Below, one piece after another: positions 44,161-54,623 of a stretch of 64,000 nt of DNA. The translations under genes were made by a program, and so were the position numbers. The notes under the pieces are model-generated. The model had not been told where the DNA came from. It did not search any database and was given only the letters and a program-made list of their open reading frames with translations. The stretch's first letter is position 1. The number at the start of each line of letters is the position of its first letter. Source of the DNA: Phenylobacterium sp. (GTDB taxonomy: Bacteria; Pseudomonadota; Alphaproteobacteria; Caulobacterales; Caulobacteraceae); assembly GCF_030646615.1 (NCBI RefSeq), contig NZ_JAUSLG010000096.1, positions 1 to 64,000 of the forward strand, in the 5' to 3' direction.

Positions 44161-45021
44161 TCACTTGCCTCCCAGCTCGACGGCGCGAGCCTCAATCTGA
44201 GTCATCTGGCCGGGTTCGCCGGCCCCAGCCTCACCTGCCATGGCCAGAGCCATCGATTCGCCGACGATCAGAAGCGCCGGGCCTTTCAGATCCGCCGCGG
44301 CGTCGGCCAGGCCGGAGAGGCTGGTGACGATTCGGCGCTCATCGGCCCGGCTGGCGTTCTCGACTATAAGCGCCGGCGTGGCCGGGTTACGGCCGGCCTG
44401 TGTCAACCTGCGGGCGATGCCTGCGGCGGTGGACACGCCCATATAGATGACCACCGTCTGGTTCGGCTTGGCCAGGCTCTCCCAGTCCAGATCCGGCTCC
44501 TCGCCCTTGGCCGCGTGGCCGGTGACGAAGGTCACGGCCTGGGCCAGGCCCCGATGGGTCAAGGGCGCGCCCGCGCCGGCGCCCGCCGCCAGGGCCGCCG
44601 TGACACCGGGCACGACCAGGCATTCCACGCCCGCCTCGCGGCAGGCCTCGAGCTCTTCGCCCCCACGGCCGAAGATAAAGGGATCGCCGCCCTTCAGCCG
44701 CACCACCTTCAGCCCCTGCAGGGCGAAGGCCACCAGCATCCTGTTGATCTCGTCCTGGGCGTAGGAGTGGCGCGACTTGCGCTTGGCCACGCTGATCTTC
44801 TGGGCGGCGGCCGGCGCCAGGTCGAGGATCTCGTCGGAGACCAGGCCGTCATGGACCACCACATCGGCGCCCTGCAGCGCCTTCAGCGCCTTGAGGGTCA
44901 AGAGCTCGGGGTCGCCGGGGCCGGCGCCCACCAGCCAGACCTGGCCGGCCGGGCGCGTGGCCGCGCCATCCAGCACCACCAGGCGGCCGTTCCGCTTCGA
45001 TTGTCGCTCGCCAGGAGCCAT
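44161..45021 (-). CDS. cobA: Uroporphyrinogen-III C-methyltransferase
   Basis: A 286-residue SUMT enzyme that methylates uroporphyrinogen III on the way to siroheme, the cofactor of CysI. Motifs include VWLVGAGPGDPELLTLKAL (near 28-46), VVRLKGGDPFIFGRGGEE and VVIYMGV. It lacks the CysG N-terminal ferrochelatase/dehydrogenase part, so siroheme completion needs another gene. Starts at ATG 45021 or 45045 are possible; 45021 is preferred because agagaag lies upstream. It heads the sulfur operon opposite a LysR gene. Confidence 0.92.
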   Translation of the reverse strand: MAPGERQSKRNGRLVVLDGAATRPAGQVWLVGAGPGDPELLTLKALKALQGADVVVHDGLVSDEILDLAPAAAQKISVAKRKSRHSYAQDEINRMLVAFALQGLKVVRLKGGDPFIFGRGGEELEACREAGVECLVVPGVTAALAAGAGAGAPLTHRGLAQAVTFVTGHAAKGEEPDLDWESLAKPNQTVVIYMGVSTAAGIARRLTQAGRNPATPALIVENASRADERRIVTSLSGLADAAADLKGPALLIVGESMALAMAGEAGAGEPGQMTQIEARAVELGGK

Positions 45022-45126
45022 GGGTTTAGCTTCTCTAATACGCATTGCCCTGGAATGGCGGCGGGGCGGACCTTGGCCCGCCCCGCTTCCATCCGCCGAC
45101 GAAAGGGCCGATACATCGCCGGATGC

Positions 45127-45159
45127 TTGCAAACTGGGGAAATACGCCCCACTTCGCAA
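45127..45159. promoter_or_regulatory. 33-bp dyad, likely LysR operator
   Basis: Arms ttgcaaactgggg (45127-45139) and ccccacttcgcaa (45147-45159) match at 11 of 13 positions as an inverted repeat around a 7-base spacer. It lies in the 173-bp gap between the divergent lysR-type gene and the sulfur operon, the usual place for a LysR-family binding site that controls both. Confidence 0.65.
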
Positions 45160-45194
45160 CCCAAGGAGTTCTGCCCGGGGGTTCAGGAAAACTC

Positions 45195-46163
45195 ATGGAA
45201 CGACAGGCCGACCGCGCCGGTGATCGCCGCCGCCTGCCGCCGCTGAACGCCCTGCGCGCCTTCGAGGCCGCGGCGCGCCATCTGAACTTCAGCCGCGCCG
45301 CCGAAGAACTTTCGGTGACGCCGGGCGCCGTGAGCCAGCAGATTCAGAACCTTGAGGACTATGTGGGCGCCGCGCTCTTCAAGCGGACCCACAAGGGCCT
45401 GCTGCTGACCGATGCGGCCCAGACCGCCCTGCCCGCCCTGCGCGAGGCCTTCGACCGCCTGGCCGAGGCCGCCTCCCTGCTGACCGCCCCGGTCGATGGC
45501 CGTCGCCTGACCATCACCGCCGCCCCCTCCTTCGCCGCCAAGTGGCTGGTGCCCCGGCTGGGCAAGTTCGAGGAGGCCCATCCCCAGGTCGATGTCTGGC
45601 TGTCGGCCGGCATGGAGCTGGTGGATCTCAGCGCCGGCGAGGTGGACCTGGCGATCCGCTATGGCTCGGGCCGCTATCCGGGCCTGGAGGTCACCTCATT
45701 GATGAGCGAGACGGTATTGGCCGTGGCCAGCCCGGACCTTCTGGCCCGCACGCCGCTGAACGATCCGTCGGACCTGCTCAACCACATTCTGCTGCATGAC
45801 GGCTCGGCCGAGCTGGACGCCTCCTGCCCCGACTGGGCCATGTGGCTGGCGGCCCGGGGCCTGAAGACCGTGGACGGCTCCCGCGGCCCGCGGTTCAACC
45901 AGTCGAGCCTGGTGATCGAGGCCGCCGTCAACGGCCGCGGCGTGGCGCTCGCCAAGCGCACCCTGGCCCAGGCCGACCTGGAGGCGGGCCGCTTGGTGGC
46001 GCCATTACAGATCGCCACGGCGGTGGACTTCGCCTATTACCTCGTCCATCCCAAGGCCAAGGGCCGGCTACCGCAGGTCAAGGCGTTCGTCGCCTGGATC
46101 ACCGCCGAGGCCGAGGCCCACGAGGCCGCCCTGCGCGCCATAGACAACGGGGCCGGCATCTAG
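45195..46163 (+). CDS. LysR family regulator
   Basis: A 322-residue regulator. A winged helix-turn-helix (about 15-75) contains LNFSRAAEELSVTPGAVSQQIQNLEDYVGAALF, and the periplasmic-binding-like effector domain (about 105-305) contains ITAAPSFAAKWLVPRL. The HTH and domain order place it in the GcvA-like group. The start ATG 45195 follows caggaaa. It is divergent from the sulfur operon, and a dyad lies between them, so it may act in place of CysB there. The effector is unknown. Confidence 0.92.
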   Translation: MERQADRAGDRRRLPPLNALRAFEAAARHLNFSRAAEELSVTPGAVSQQIQNLEDYVGAALFKRTHKGLLLTDAAQTALPALREAFDRLAEAASLLTAPVDGRRLTITAAPSFAAKWLVPRLGKFEEAHPQVDVWLSAGMELVDLSAGEVDLAIRYGSGRYPGLEVTSLMSETVLAVASPDLLARTPLNDPSDLLNHILLHDGSAELDASCPDWAMWLAARGLKTVDGSRGPRFNQSSLVIEAAVNGRGVALAKRTLAQADLEAGRLVAPLQIATAVDFAYYLVHPKAKGRLPQVKAFVAWITAEAEAHEAALRAIDNGAGI

Positions 46164-46214
46164 CGATGGCGCCGGCGCCCTGCGACTACAGTCCCGAATG
46201 CTGCCGAGTTTTGA

Positions 46215-46556
46215 ATGCTAGTTGAGATCGACGACCACAAGGCGCCCGCCGACTGCACCACCATGACCGAGGTCCGTCAGGGGGTCGACGCCCTGGACCG
46301 CGCCCTGGTCAAGCTGCTGGCCGAGCGTCAGGGCTTCATGGACGCCGCGGCCCGCATCAAGCCCCACCGCGGGGTGGTGCGCGACGAGGCCCGAATCGAG
46401 GACGTGGTGGCCAAGGTGCGCGCCGCCGCCCGAGAGGCCGGCCTTTCCGAAGCCATCGCCGAGCCCGTCTGGCGCACCCTGGTGGACCGCTGCATCGCCT
46501 ATGAGTTCGGCTCCTGGGACAGGAACCGCACACCCGACGGCGACCCGCTGGCCTGA
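46215..46556 (+). CDS. aroQ: Chorismate mutase, AroQ type
   Basis: A 113-residue all-helical AroQ chorismate mutase, converting chorismate to prephenate for phenylalanine and tyrosine. Conserved residues appear in VDALDRALVKLLAERQGFMDAAARIKP and later in ARIEDVVAKVRAAAREAGL. It is a monofunctional form with no dehydratase or dehydrogenase part. The start is ATG 46215; ATG 46263 just before MTEVRQG is also possible. It ends three bases before the convergent HPt gene. The gene follows the LysR gene by 51 bases but no functional link is evident. Confidence 0.85.
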   Translation: MLVEIDDHKAPADCTTMTEVRQGVDALDRALVKLLAERQGFMDAAARIKPHRGVVRDEARIEDVVAKVRAAAREAGLSEAIAEPVWRTLVDRCIAYEFGSWDRNRTPDGDPLA

Positions 46557-46559
46557 GGC

Positions 46560-46916
46560 TCAACGCCGGGCGGTCGGCGTCTTCAGGGACTGCAGCATCA
46601 GTTCGTGGACATAGGCCGCCACATCGGCCAGGGCGGCGTCCAGGGCGTCGCGCACGGCCGGCAGACGCCCCTCCCCCGCGGCTTCGGCCGCCTCGCAGGC
46701 CTGGGCCAGATCCTGCGCGCCAATGCCCCGGGCGGTCCCCTTGATGGTGTGGACGGCGTCGCGCCAGCCGTCGGCCCCGGGGGTCAACAGAGGCGCCCAG
46801 AGCCCCGCCTGCTGACGGAACAACTCCAGCACCTCGTGGACCACGACAAGGTCGCCGGCGGCGTAGGATTCCAGATAGGCGAAGTCCACCGCCCCGGTCA
46901 GATCACGCCGCGCCAT
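46560..46916 (-). CDS. HPt-domain phosphotransfer protein
   Basis: A 118-residue histidine phosphotransfer protein. The four-helix core holds the phosphorylated histidine in AVHTIKGTARGIGA (about residues 54-67), and the rest shows the expected helices AQACEAAEAAGEGRLP and ALADVAAYVHELML. It would pass phosphate from a hybrid kinase to a response regulator; the hybrid kinase at 52402-54480 has no HPt domain, so it is one possible partner in trans. The start is ATG 46916. The gene stands alone and is convergent with chorismate mutase. Confidence 0.85.
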   Translation of the reverse strand: MARRDLTGAVDFAYLESYAAGDLVVVHEVLELFRQQAGLWAPLLTPGADGWRDAVHTIKGTARGIGAQDLAQACEAAEAAGEGRLPAVRDALDAALADVAAYVHELMLQSLKTPTARR

Positions 46917-47003
46917 CTTTCTCTCCGTCGCCCGCTTGCCAAGGCCCAAAATCTGGCTATGTTCCGCGCCCTCGCCGAGACCCCAGATACGGGCCGTCGC
47001 GAC

Positions 47004-47079
<76 letters not shown>

Positions 47080-47111
47080 TATCTTTCTTTGAGTTTTGGT
47101 GATCCAGGGGC

Positions 47112-47128
47112 GGCGCTTCGCAAGCGCC
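47112..47128 (+). terminator. Hairpin after tRNA-Lys
   Basis: ggcgctt pairs with aagcgcc around cgc, with a further gggg...cccc extension just outside. It is 33 bases downstream of the tRNA and may end its transcript, although no T-run follows. Confidence 0.4.
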
Positions 47129-47269
47129 CCCTCGTAGCCCCGCCGGTGAAACGGCGACCGGCGCGATCCGCCTGGCCTTGGGCCGTCCCTGAACGACGAA
47201 CTTGATCGGGCGCAAGGCGCGTTTGCGCCGGAAGCCTAGCCTTTTCTCAGGACGTTTGAGGAGGTGGTC

Positions 47270-48037
47270 ATGCAGCGGTTGAAGGGAAAGGTGGCGGTCG
47301 TCACGGGGGCGGCGGTGGGTCTGGGCCACGCCATTGCGCTCCGCATGGCCGAAGAAGGCGCGTCGGTGGCCGTAACCGACGTGCGCGCCGCCGAAGCCGC
47401 CCGGTTCGCGAACGAGCTGACCGAGCGGGGGCTCATCGCTGGCGCATGGCCGCTGGACGTCACCCGCGAAGCCGAGGTGCAGCGCGTCCTGGCCGAGGTC
47501 GTCGAGCGCTTCGGCAGGCTCGACATCCTGGTCAATAACGCCGGCGTGGCCGGGGCGAGCAAGCCCACCGACCAGCTCACCGAAGCCGAGTGGGACTTCG
47601 TTCAGGCGGTCAACGTCAAGGGCGTGTTTTTCGCCACCAAGCACGCCATCCCCCACCTGCGACGGGCGCAGGGCGGCAGCATCATCAATCTGAGTTCGAT
47701 CTATGGGCTGGTGGGCGGCGCTGATGTTCCGGCCTACCACGCCTCCAAGGGCGCCGTCCGGCTGATGTCCAAGACCGACGCCCTCCTCTATGCGGCGGAG
47801 AATATCCGGGTGAATTCGGTGCATCCGGGATTCATCTGGACGCCGATGGTCGAGGGCTATCTTCAGGACGCGCCGGATCAGATCGAAGCCCGCAAGGCGC
47901 TCGACGCCCTGCATCCCCTGGGCCATGTGGGCGAGCCCGACGACATCGCCTGGGCCTGCGTCTACCTGGCGTCGGACGAGGCGAAGTTCGTCACCGGCTC
48001 CGAACTGGTGGTCGATGGCGGCTATACGGCGCGCTAA
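47270..48037 (+). CDS. Short-chain dehydrogenase/reductase
   Basis: A 255-residue SDR oxidoreductase. The cofactor segment TGAAVGLGHA (about 12-21) binds NAD(P), NNAG lies near 88, and the active-site residues are S in NLSSIYG and YHASK (about 152-156). The C terminus ELVVDGGYTAR is the usual SDR end. The start ATG 47270 follows gaggagg, an excellent ribosome binding site. Substrate unknown; an acidic residue after the second strand (VTDVRA) favours NAD over NADP. Confidence 0.9.
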   Translation: MQRLKGKVAVVTGAAVGLGHAIALRMAEEGASVAVTDVRAAEAARFANELTERGLIAGAWPLDVTREAEVQRVLAEVVERFGRLDILVNNAGVAGASKPTDQLTEAEWDFVQAVNVKGVFFATKHAIPHLRRAQGGSIINLSSIYGLVGGADVPAYHASKGAVRLMSKTDALLYAAENIRVNSVHPGFIWTPMVEGYLQDAPDQIEARKALDALHPLGHVGEPDDIAWACVYLASDEAKFVTGSELVVDGGYTAR

Positions 48038-48108
48038 GGCGCTCCCCTAGACGTGAAACCCCGACCTTGCCGTCGAACGCGCTCGAACTCCCGGATCTAG
48101 AACATGAC

Positions 48109-48132
48109 GCCTCAGCCCGGCCGGGCTGAGGC
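48109..48132. terminator. Perfect 24-bp palindrome between convergent genes
   Basis: The halves gcctcagcccgg and ccgggctgaggc are reverse complements with no spacer. It lies between the ends of the SDR gene and the universal stress gene, so it may act as a bidirectional terminator; there is no T-run. Confidence 0.5.
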
Positions 48133-48164
48133 GATCCGGCATCCCGCGGGGCGCCGGGCCTGAT

Positions 48165-48998
48165 CTAGTGGGCGAGAAGCAGGGAGGTCGGGGGATCGCT
48201 CAGGATCTCCTCGCTCACGCCGCCCAGGATGAATTCCTGCAATCGAGGCCGCCCATAGATCCCCATCACCAGGAGGTCGGCGTCGAGGGCCGCCACGTGC
48301 CGCCGGATGACGTCGGACGCCGCCAGGTCGTCGCTGCGATCGACGATCACTTCGACTGGGCGGCCGTGCCGTTCGAAGTGCCGCTGAAGGAGGTGCTCGG
48401 GCCCGTCGTCCCCGTGCGGGGAGACCTTCAGCACGCGAACATCCTCGGCCGCGGCGATCAACGGCCAAGCGTCCCTGAGGGCGCGCGCCGACTCCCGCGT
48501 GCCCTTCCACGCCACCAGGACTCGCCGGCCGACGGTGGCTTTCACGTCTTCCCGCGGAACCAGCACGGGACCGCAGCTGGCCAGCGCCAGGGCCGCCGCG
48601 CTGAGGCGGTGGATCCCATAGGCCGGCGTCGCGCTGGCCGGAAAGATGGTCAGATCAAAATGGCGCGCCAGTTTGATCATCGGCTCTGAGCGCTCGCCTG
48701 GGAGGGTCAGCCATTCAGAGTTCAGGGCTGCGGCGGCGGCCGTCGCCTCGAAGGCGAGGCGGGCCTCTTCAGACGCCTGCAAGACCGCGTCGGCATGCTC
48801 CTTGACCAGCCGGTCGATCTGCTCCGGCGGCATGTAGGCGAAGCTCTCGACGCTGGCATAGTTGTCGAGCAGGCTGGACTCCAGGAACACGCCCGTAAGA
48901 TCAGCGCTGAAGCGACGGGCGAGCTCGGCCGCAAACGTGGCCCGGGAACGGCCTCCGGGCTTCTCATCGATGTGCGCCAGTACGTCACGATAGGTCAT
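48165..48998 (-). CDS. Universal stress protein family
   Basis: A 277-residue protein made of two UspA-like halves. The C-terminal half carries DLLVMGIYGRPRLQEFILGG followed by SEEIL, which resembles the ATP-binding G-x2-G-x9-G-(S/T) motif; the N-terminal half (MTYRDVLAHIDEKPGGRSRA) lacks it. Such proteins help survival under starvation or oxygen stress. The start ATG 48998 gives the standard first beta strand. Convergent with the SDR gene and divergent from the quinone reductase. Confidence 0.88.
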   Translation of the reverse strand: MTYRDVLAHIDEKPGGRSRATFAAELARRFSADLTGVFLESSLLDNYASVESFAYMPPEQIDRLVKEHADAVLQASEEARLAFEATAAAAALNSEWLTLPGERSEPMIKLARHFDLTIFPASATPAYGIHRLSAAALALASCGPVLVPREDVKATVGRRVLVAWKGTRESARALRDAWPLIAAAEDVRVLKVSPHGDDGPEHLLQRHFERHGRPVEVIVDRSDDLAASDVIRRHVAALDADLLVMGIYGRPRLQEFILGGVSEEILSDPPTSLLLAH

Positions 48999-49167
48999 TT
49001 CCGGCCTCCGCCAAACATGACGCCACCTTGGCTGGCCGATCGGAACGGGGCCTTGATCCTGGTCAACCGCCACCCCGCGGTTTGATCGAGCACAAGGACG
49101 CCGCGGCGGGCGGGACGCAGATTTCGGCCAGGCCTGCGCTCAGTCGCCGGGCCAGAGGAAGCCCGTC

Positions 49168-49767
49168 ATGAAGCACGCCGTCATCATCGCCCACCCCAGC
49201 CCCGACAGCCTGACCGCGGCGTGCGGCGCGGCCTACCTGCAGGCGGCCCGCGAACTCGGCCACGAGGTCATCCTCCGCGACCTCTACCGCATGGGCTTCG
49301 ATCCCTGCCTGAAGGCCTCGGAGACGCCCACGGCCGAGGGGCTGGTCTTCGGCGCCGACGTGCTCGCCGAGCGGGCGCAGCTTGCGGACGTGGACGTGTT
49401 CGCCTTTCACTATCCGCTCTGGTTCAACGGTCCGCCGGCCATATTGAAGGGCTATGTGGACCGGGTCTTCAGCATGGGGTTCGGCTACACGCCGGTCTTC
49501 GGCGGCGCCAAGCCGGCCCTGACCGGCGCCAAGCTGATCAGCTTCACCCTGTCCGGCGCGCCCGATCATTGGATCAGCGAGACCGGCGTGCTCCCTGCCC
49601 TGATGAGCCTGTTCGACAGCCATCTGGCCGCCGTCTGCGGCCTTGAGGTCGTGGATCATGTCCATGCCGGCGGGATCACGCCGGGCATCACCCGCGAGGC
49701 GGGCGAGGAGGTGCTGGCCAGGGTCAGACAAACCGTGACGCGGCGGTTCGCGGGAGTCTCGATCTAG
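49168..49767 (+). CDS. NAD(P)H dehydrogenase (quinone)-type flavodoxin-fold protein
   Basis: A 199-residue flavodoxin-fold oxidoreductase of the NQO1/KefF group. The start MKHAVIIAHPSPDSL holds the FMN/FAD phosphate-binding segment, and HYPLWFNGPPAILKGYVDRVF near residue 80-100 is the typical flavin loop. It reduces quinones with NAD(P)H by two electrons. The start ATG 49168 follows gaggaagcccgtc. It ends about 110 bp before the beta-CASP gene in the same direction. Confidence 0.9.
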   Translation: MKHAVIIAHPSPDSLTAACGAAYLQAARELGHEVILRDLYRMGFDPCLKASETPTAEGLVFGADVLAERAQLADVDVFAFHYPLWFNGPPAILKGYVDRVFSMGFGYTPVFGGAKPALTGAKLISFTLSGAPDHWISETGVLPALMSLFDSHLAAVCGLEVVDHVHAGGITPGITREAGEEVLARVRQTVTRRFAGVSI

Positions 49768-49875
49768 GCCCCCGCGTGGGACGGACGCCACCGGCCGCAC
49801 CCCTTGATCCAGCGCATGGCCGTCCGCGGACCCGCCGGGCGAGAAGGGGTCCCCGAAGCCGACCGGATATCGCCG

Positions 49876-51459
49876 ATGCCCCTTCACCTCAGCTTTCACG
49901 GCGCCGCCGAATGCGTGACCGGCTCCTGCATGCGCCTGCGCGGGGCGGGCTTCGATGTGCTGATCGACTGCGGCATGTTCCAGGGTCCCAAGACCCTGAA
50001 GGCGCTGAACTACGATCCCTTCCCCTTCGACGCCGCCGGCATCGACGCCGTCCTGCTCACCCACGCCCATATCGACCACTCGGGCCTGCTGCCCAAGCTG
50101 TGGAAGGCCGGCTTTCGCGGGCGGATCTTCGCCACCGCCCCGGCCCGCGACCTCTGCCGGGTGATGCTGGCCGACGCCGGCGACATCCAGGAGCATGAGG
50201 TGCGCCAGCTCAATCGTCGCAACGCCCAGCGGGGGCTGGACCTGGTCGAGCCCATCTACACGACCGGCGACGCGGCACAGACCATGGAGCTGTTTCAGCG
50301 GATCAAGCTGGAGGAGCTCGTCGAGATCGCCCCAGGCCTGCAGGCGCGCTGGTGGAGCGCCGGCCACATGCTGGGCGCGGCCTCGATCGAGGTGCTGGCG
50401 GCGGGCGACGGCGACCCGGTGCGGCTGTTGTTCTCCGGCGATCTCGGTCCCGCCGACGAGGACTATCTCGCCGCGCCGAAGGGGCCCGCGGGCGTGGACC
50501 ATCTGATCCTGGAATCGACCTATGGCGACCGCGTGCGCCCCACCCCGACGACCTCAGAGCGCCGGCGGCGCCTGGCCGAGGAGTTGGAGGCCGCCCACGC
50601 CGCCGGCGGGCCGCTGCTCGTGCCGGTCTTCGCGGTGGGCCGCGCCCAGGAGGTGCTGCTCGACCTCCTGGCGGTCATGGCCGAAGGGTCGGCTCCGGCC
50701 GGCGAGATCTTTCTCGACTCGCCCCTCGCCATCGAGGCGACCGACGTTTTCCTGCAACGGGGCTGGAACAGCGATACGGGCGAGAATCCCTACCTGCCCC
50801 TTCGCCATGCCGACCACCTCAGGTTTCTGCTTCGGCCTGACGAAAGCGATCGCCTTGAAAAGCTCGGCGACTGGCACATCATTCTGGCCGGCAGCGGCAT
50901 GTGCGACGCAGGTCGGATCCGTCGTCACCTGAAGCGTCTTCTCTGGCGGCGCCAGACGACGGTGCTGCTTGCTGGCTACCAGGCGAAGGGGACGCTGGGC
51001 CGGCTGCTGCAGGATGGCGCAAGCGAGGTGCGCATCCAGGGGGCCGCCGTGCGGGTGAATGCGCGCATCCGCACCCTCGATGTGTATTCGGGCCATGCGG
51101 ACGCAGAAGGACTTGCGGCCTGGGCGGCGGAGCGGCGGCCGGTCGCGGGTCAGGTCTTCCTCAACCATGGGGAGCCGGAAGCCCTGTCGGCCCTGCAGGA
51201 ACGCCTGGCGGCGGCGGGCTTCGCGCGCGACCACATCCGAATTCCCGTCGTGGACCAGGGGTTCGCTCTGACGCGGGACACCGTCCTTGAGCAGAACGCG
51301 GGGTCGGCGCGGATCGCCCCCGGGCGCGCCGCCCGAGAGGACTGGCACAATGCCCGCGCCGCCTTCCTCGTGCAGCTCAACGAGACCCTCCAGGCCGCCG
51401 CCTCCGACGAGGCGCGGGAGAAGCTGCTCGAAGACCTGCAAGGCCGGCTTACGATCTGA
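49876..51459 (+). CDS. Beta-CASP metallo-beta-lactamase RNase-like protein
   Basis: A 527-residue nuclease of the beta-CASP group. The MBL core carries the zinc ligands HAHIDH (about 67-72), a second histidine in SAGHMLGAASIEV (about 161) and the aspartate in FSGDLG (about 180). The beta-CASP insert contains VFAVGRAQEVLLDLL and GSGMCDAGRI, and motif C lies in NHGEPEAL. It is related to RNA-processing exonucleases and CPSF-like proteins. The start is ATG 49876 (MPLHLSFHG); an ATG at 49804 would add an unrelated leader. RNA is the likely substrate. Confidence 0.9.
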   Translation: MPLHLSFHGAAECVTGSCMRLRGAGFDVLIDCGMFQGPKTLKALNYDPFPFDAAGIDAVLLTHAHIDHSGLLPKLWKAGFRGRIFATAPARDLCRVMLADAGDIQEHEVRQLNRRNAQRGLDLVEPIYTTGDAAQTMELFQRIKLEELVEIAPGLQARWWSAGHMLGAASIEVLAAGDGDPVRLLFSGDLGPADEDYLAAPKGPAGVDHLILESTYGDRVRPTPTTSERRRRLAEELEAAHAAGGPLLVPVFAVGRAQEVLLDLLAVMAEGSAPAGEIFLDSPLAIEATDVFLQRGWNSDTGENPYLPLRHADHLRFLLRPDESDRLEKLGDWHIILAGSGMCDAGRIRRHLKRLLWRRQTTVLLAGYQAKGTLGRLLQDGASEVRIQGAAVRVNARIRTLDVYSGHADAEGLAAWAAERRPVAGQVFLNHGEPEALSALQERLAAAGFARDHIRIPVVDQGFALTRDTVLEQNAGSARIAPGRAAREDWHNARAAFLVQLNETLQAAASDEAREKLLEDLQGRLTI

Positions 51460-51670
51460 GGCCGGGGGCCACGGCGCGCCCGCATGAGGCCCGCATGGGG
51501 AAAGACCGAAAAAGACCCGGTCCCCGGCGCCGGGCGGCGCTTTGGCGCGTTTGGGGGTGGATCGGCTTGGCCGGTCCATGATTGAAGAGACTTGCGAAGC
51601 TCTCGCAGCTTTGTCGATGGGCCACCTCGCCATAGGCCCGCCCCATGTCCGCAGAATAGGAGCTCCCCAG

Positions 51671-52381
51671 ATGAGAAGCCTGACGATCGCCTTCGCGAGC
51701 GCCCTCGCCCTTGGCGGCCCCGCCTTCGTGCTGGCCGCCGCGCCCACCGCCAGCGCCCAGTCCGCGGCGGCGTTCGAACTCGCCCCCCTGCCCTACGCCG
51801 CCGACGCCCTGGAGCCGGTCATCGACGCCGAGACGATGAACATCCATTACGGCCGGCACCATCAGGGCTATGTGACCAATCTGAACAAGGCCGTCAGCGA
51901 GACCCCGGCGCTGCAGGGCAAGTCGCTGGAGGCTATCCTGGGCGAGGTGTCGGCCCACCCGGCGGCGGTTCGCAATAACGCCGGCGGGCACTATAATCAC
52001 ACCCTGTTCTGGCGGCTGATGGCGCCCCAGGGCGCCGGCGGCGAGCCGTCCGACGCCCTGTCGGCCCAGATCGAAAAGGACTTTGGGTCCCTCGACGCCT
52101 TCAAGGAGGCCTTCCAGGCCGCCGGCGCCCAGCGTTTCGGCTCAGGCTGGGCCTGGCTGGTCTGGACCGGCGACAAGCTGGCGGTGGCCAGCACGCCCAA
52201 TCAGGACAATCCCCTGATGGACGACGCCGCCCAGAAGGGCGCCCCGATCATCGCCAATGATGTCTGGGAACACGCCTACTATCTGAAGCACCAGAACAAC
52301 CGCGGCGCCTATCTGTCGGGCTGGTGGAGCGTGCTCAATTGGAACGAGGCCAACCGACTGTTCGCCGAGGCGACCCGGTAG
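51671..52381 (+). CDS. Exported Fe/Mn superoxide dismutase
   Basis: A 236-residue Fe/Mn SOD that dismutates superoxide. A signal peptide of about 30 residues (ending ASAQS) precedes the fold, which is unusual, since most Fe/Mn SODs are cytoplasmic. Metal ligands are in HYGRHHQGYV (about 63), GGHYNHTLFW (about 112), DVWEHAYY (Asp and His, about 197-201). Metal choice cannot be read. The start ATG 51671 follows aggag. Export suggests protection from superoxide in the periplasm or outside the cell. Confidence 0.92.
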   Translation: MRSLTIAFASALALGGPAFVLAAAPTASAQSAAAFELAPLPYAADALEPVIDAETMNIHYGRHHQGYVTNLNKAVSETPALQGKSLEAILGEVSAHPAAVRNNAGGHYNHTLFWRLMAPQGAGGEPSDALSAQIEKDFGSLDAFKEAFQAAGAQRFGSGWAWLVWTGDKLAVASTPNQDNPLMDDAAQKGAPIIANDVWEHAYYLKHQNNRGAYLSGWWSVLNWNEANRLFAEATR

Positions 52382-52401
52382 AGCCTGATCCGATGACGAT
52401 C

Positions 52402-54480
<2,079 letters not shown>

Positions 54481-54623
54481 GGCCGCCCCCCTTCTGAATG
54501 GTCGGTAGGGCGCGACCCTATGCCTCAGGCTGTCAATCAAAGCTTAAGCCTAACGGGTGCGCGCCCCGTCGAATGCGTCGACCAGGGCGGGGGCCGCGGC
54601 TCAGAATCGCGGCAGGATGGGCC

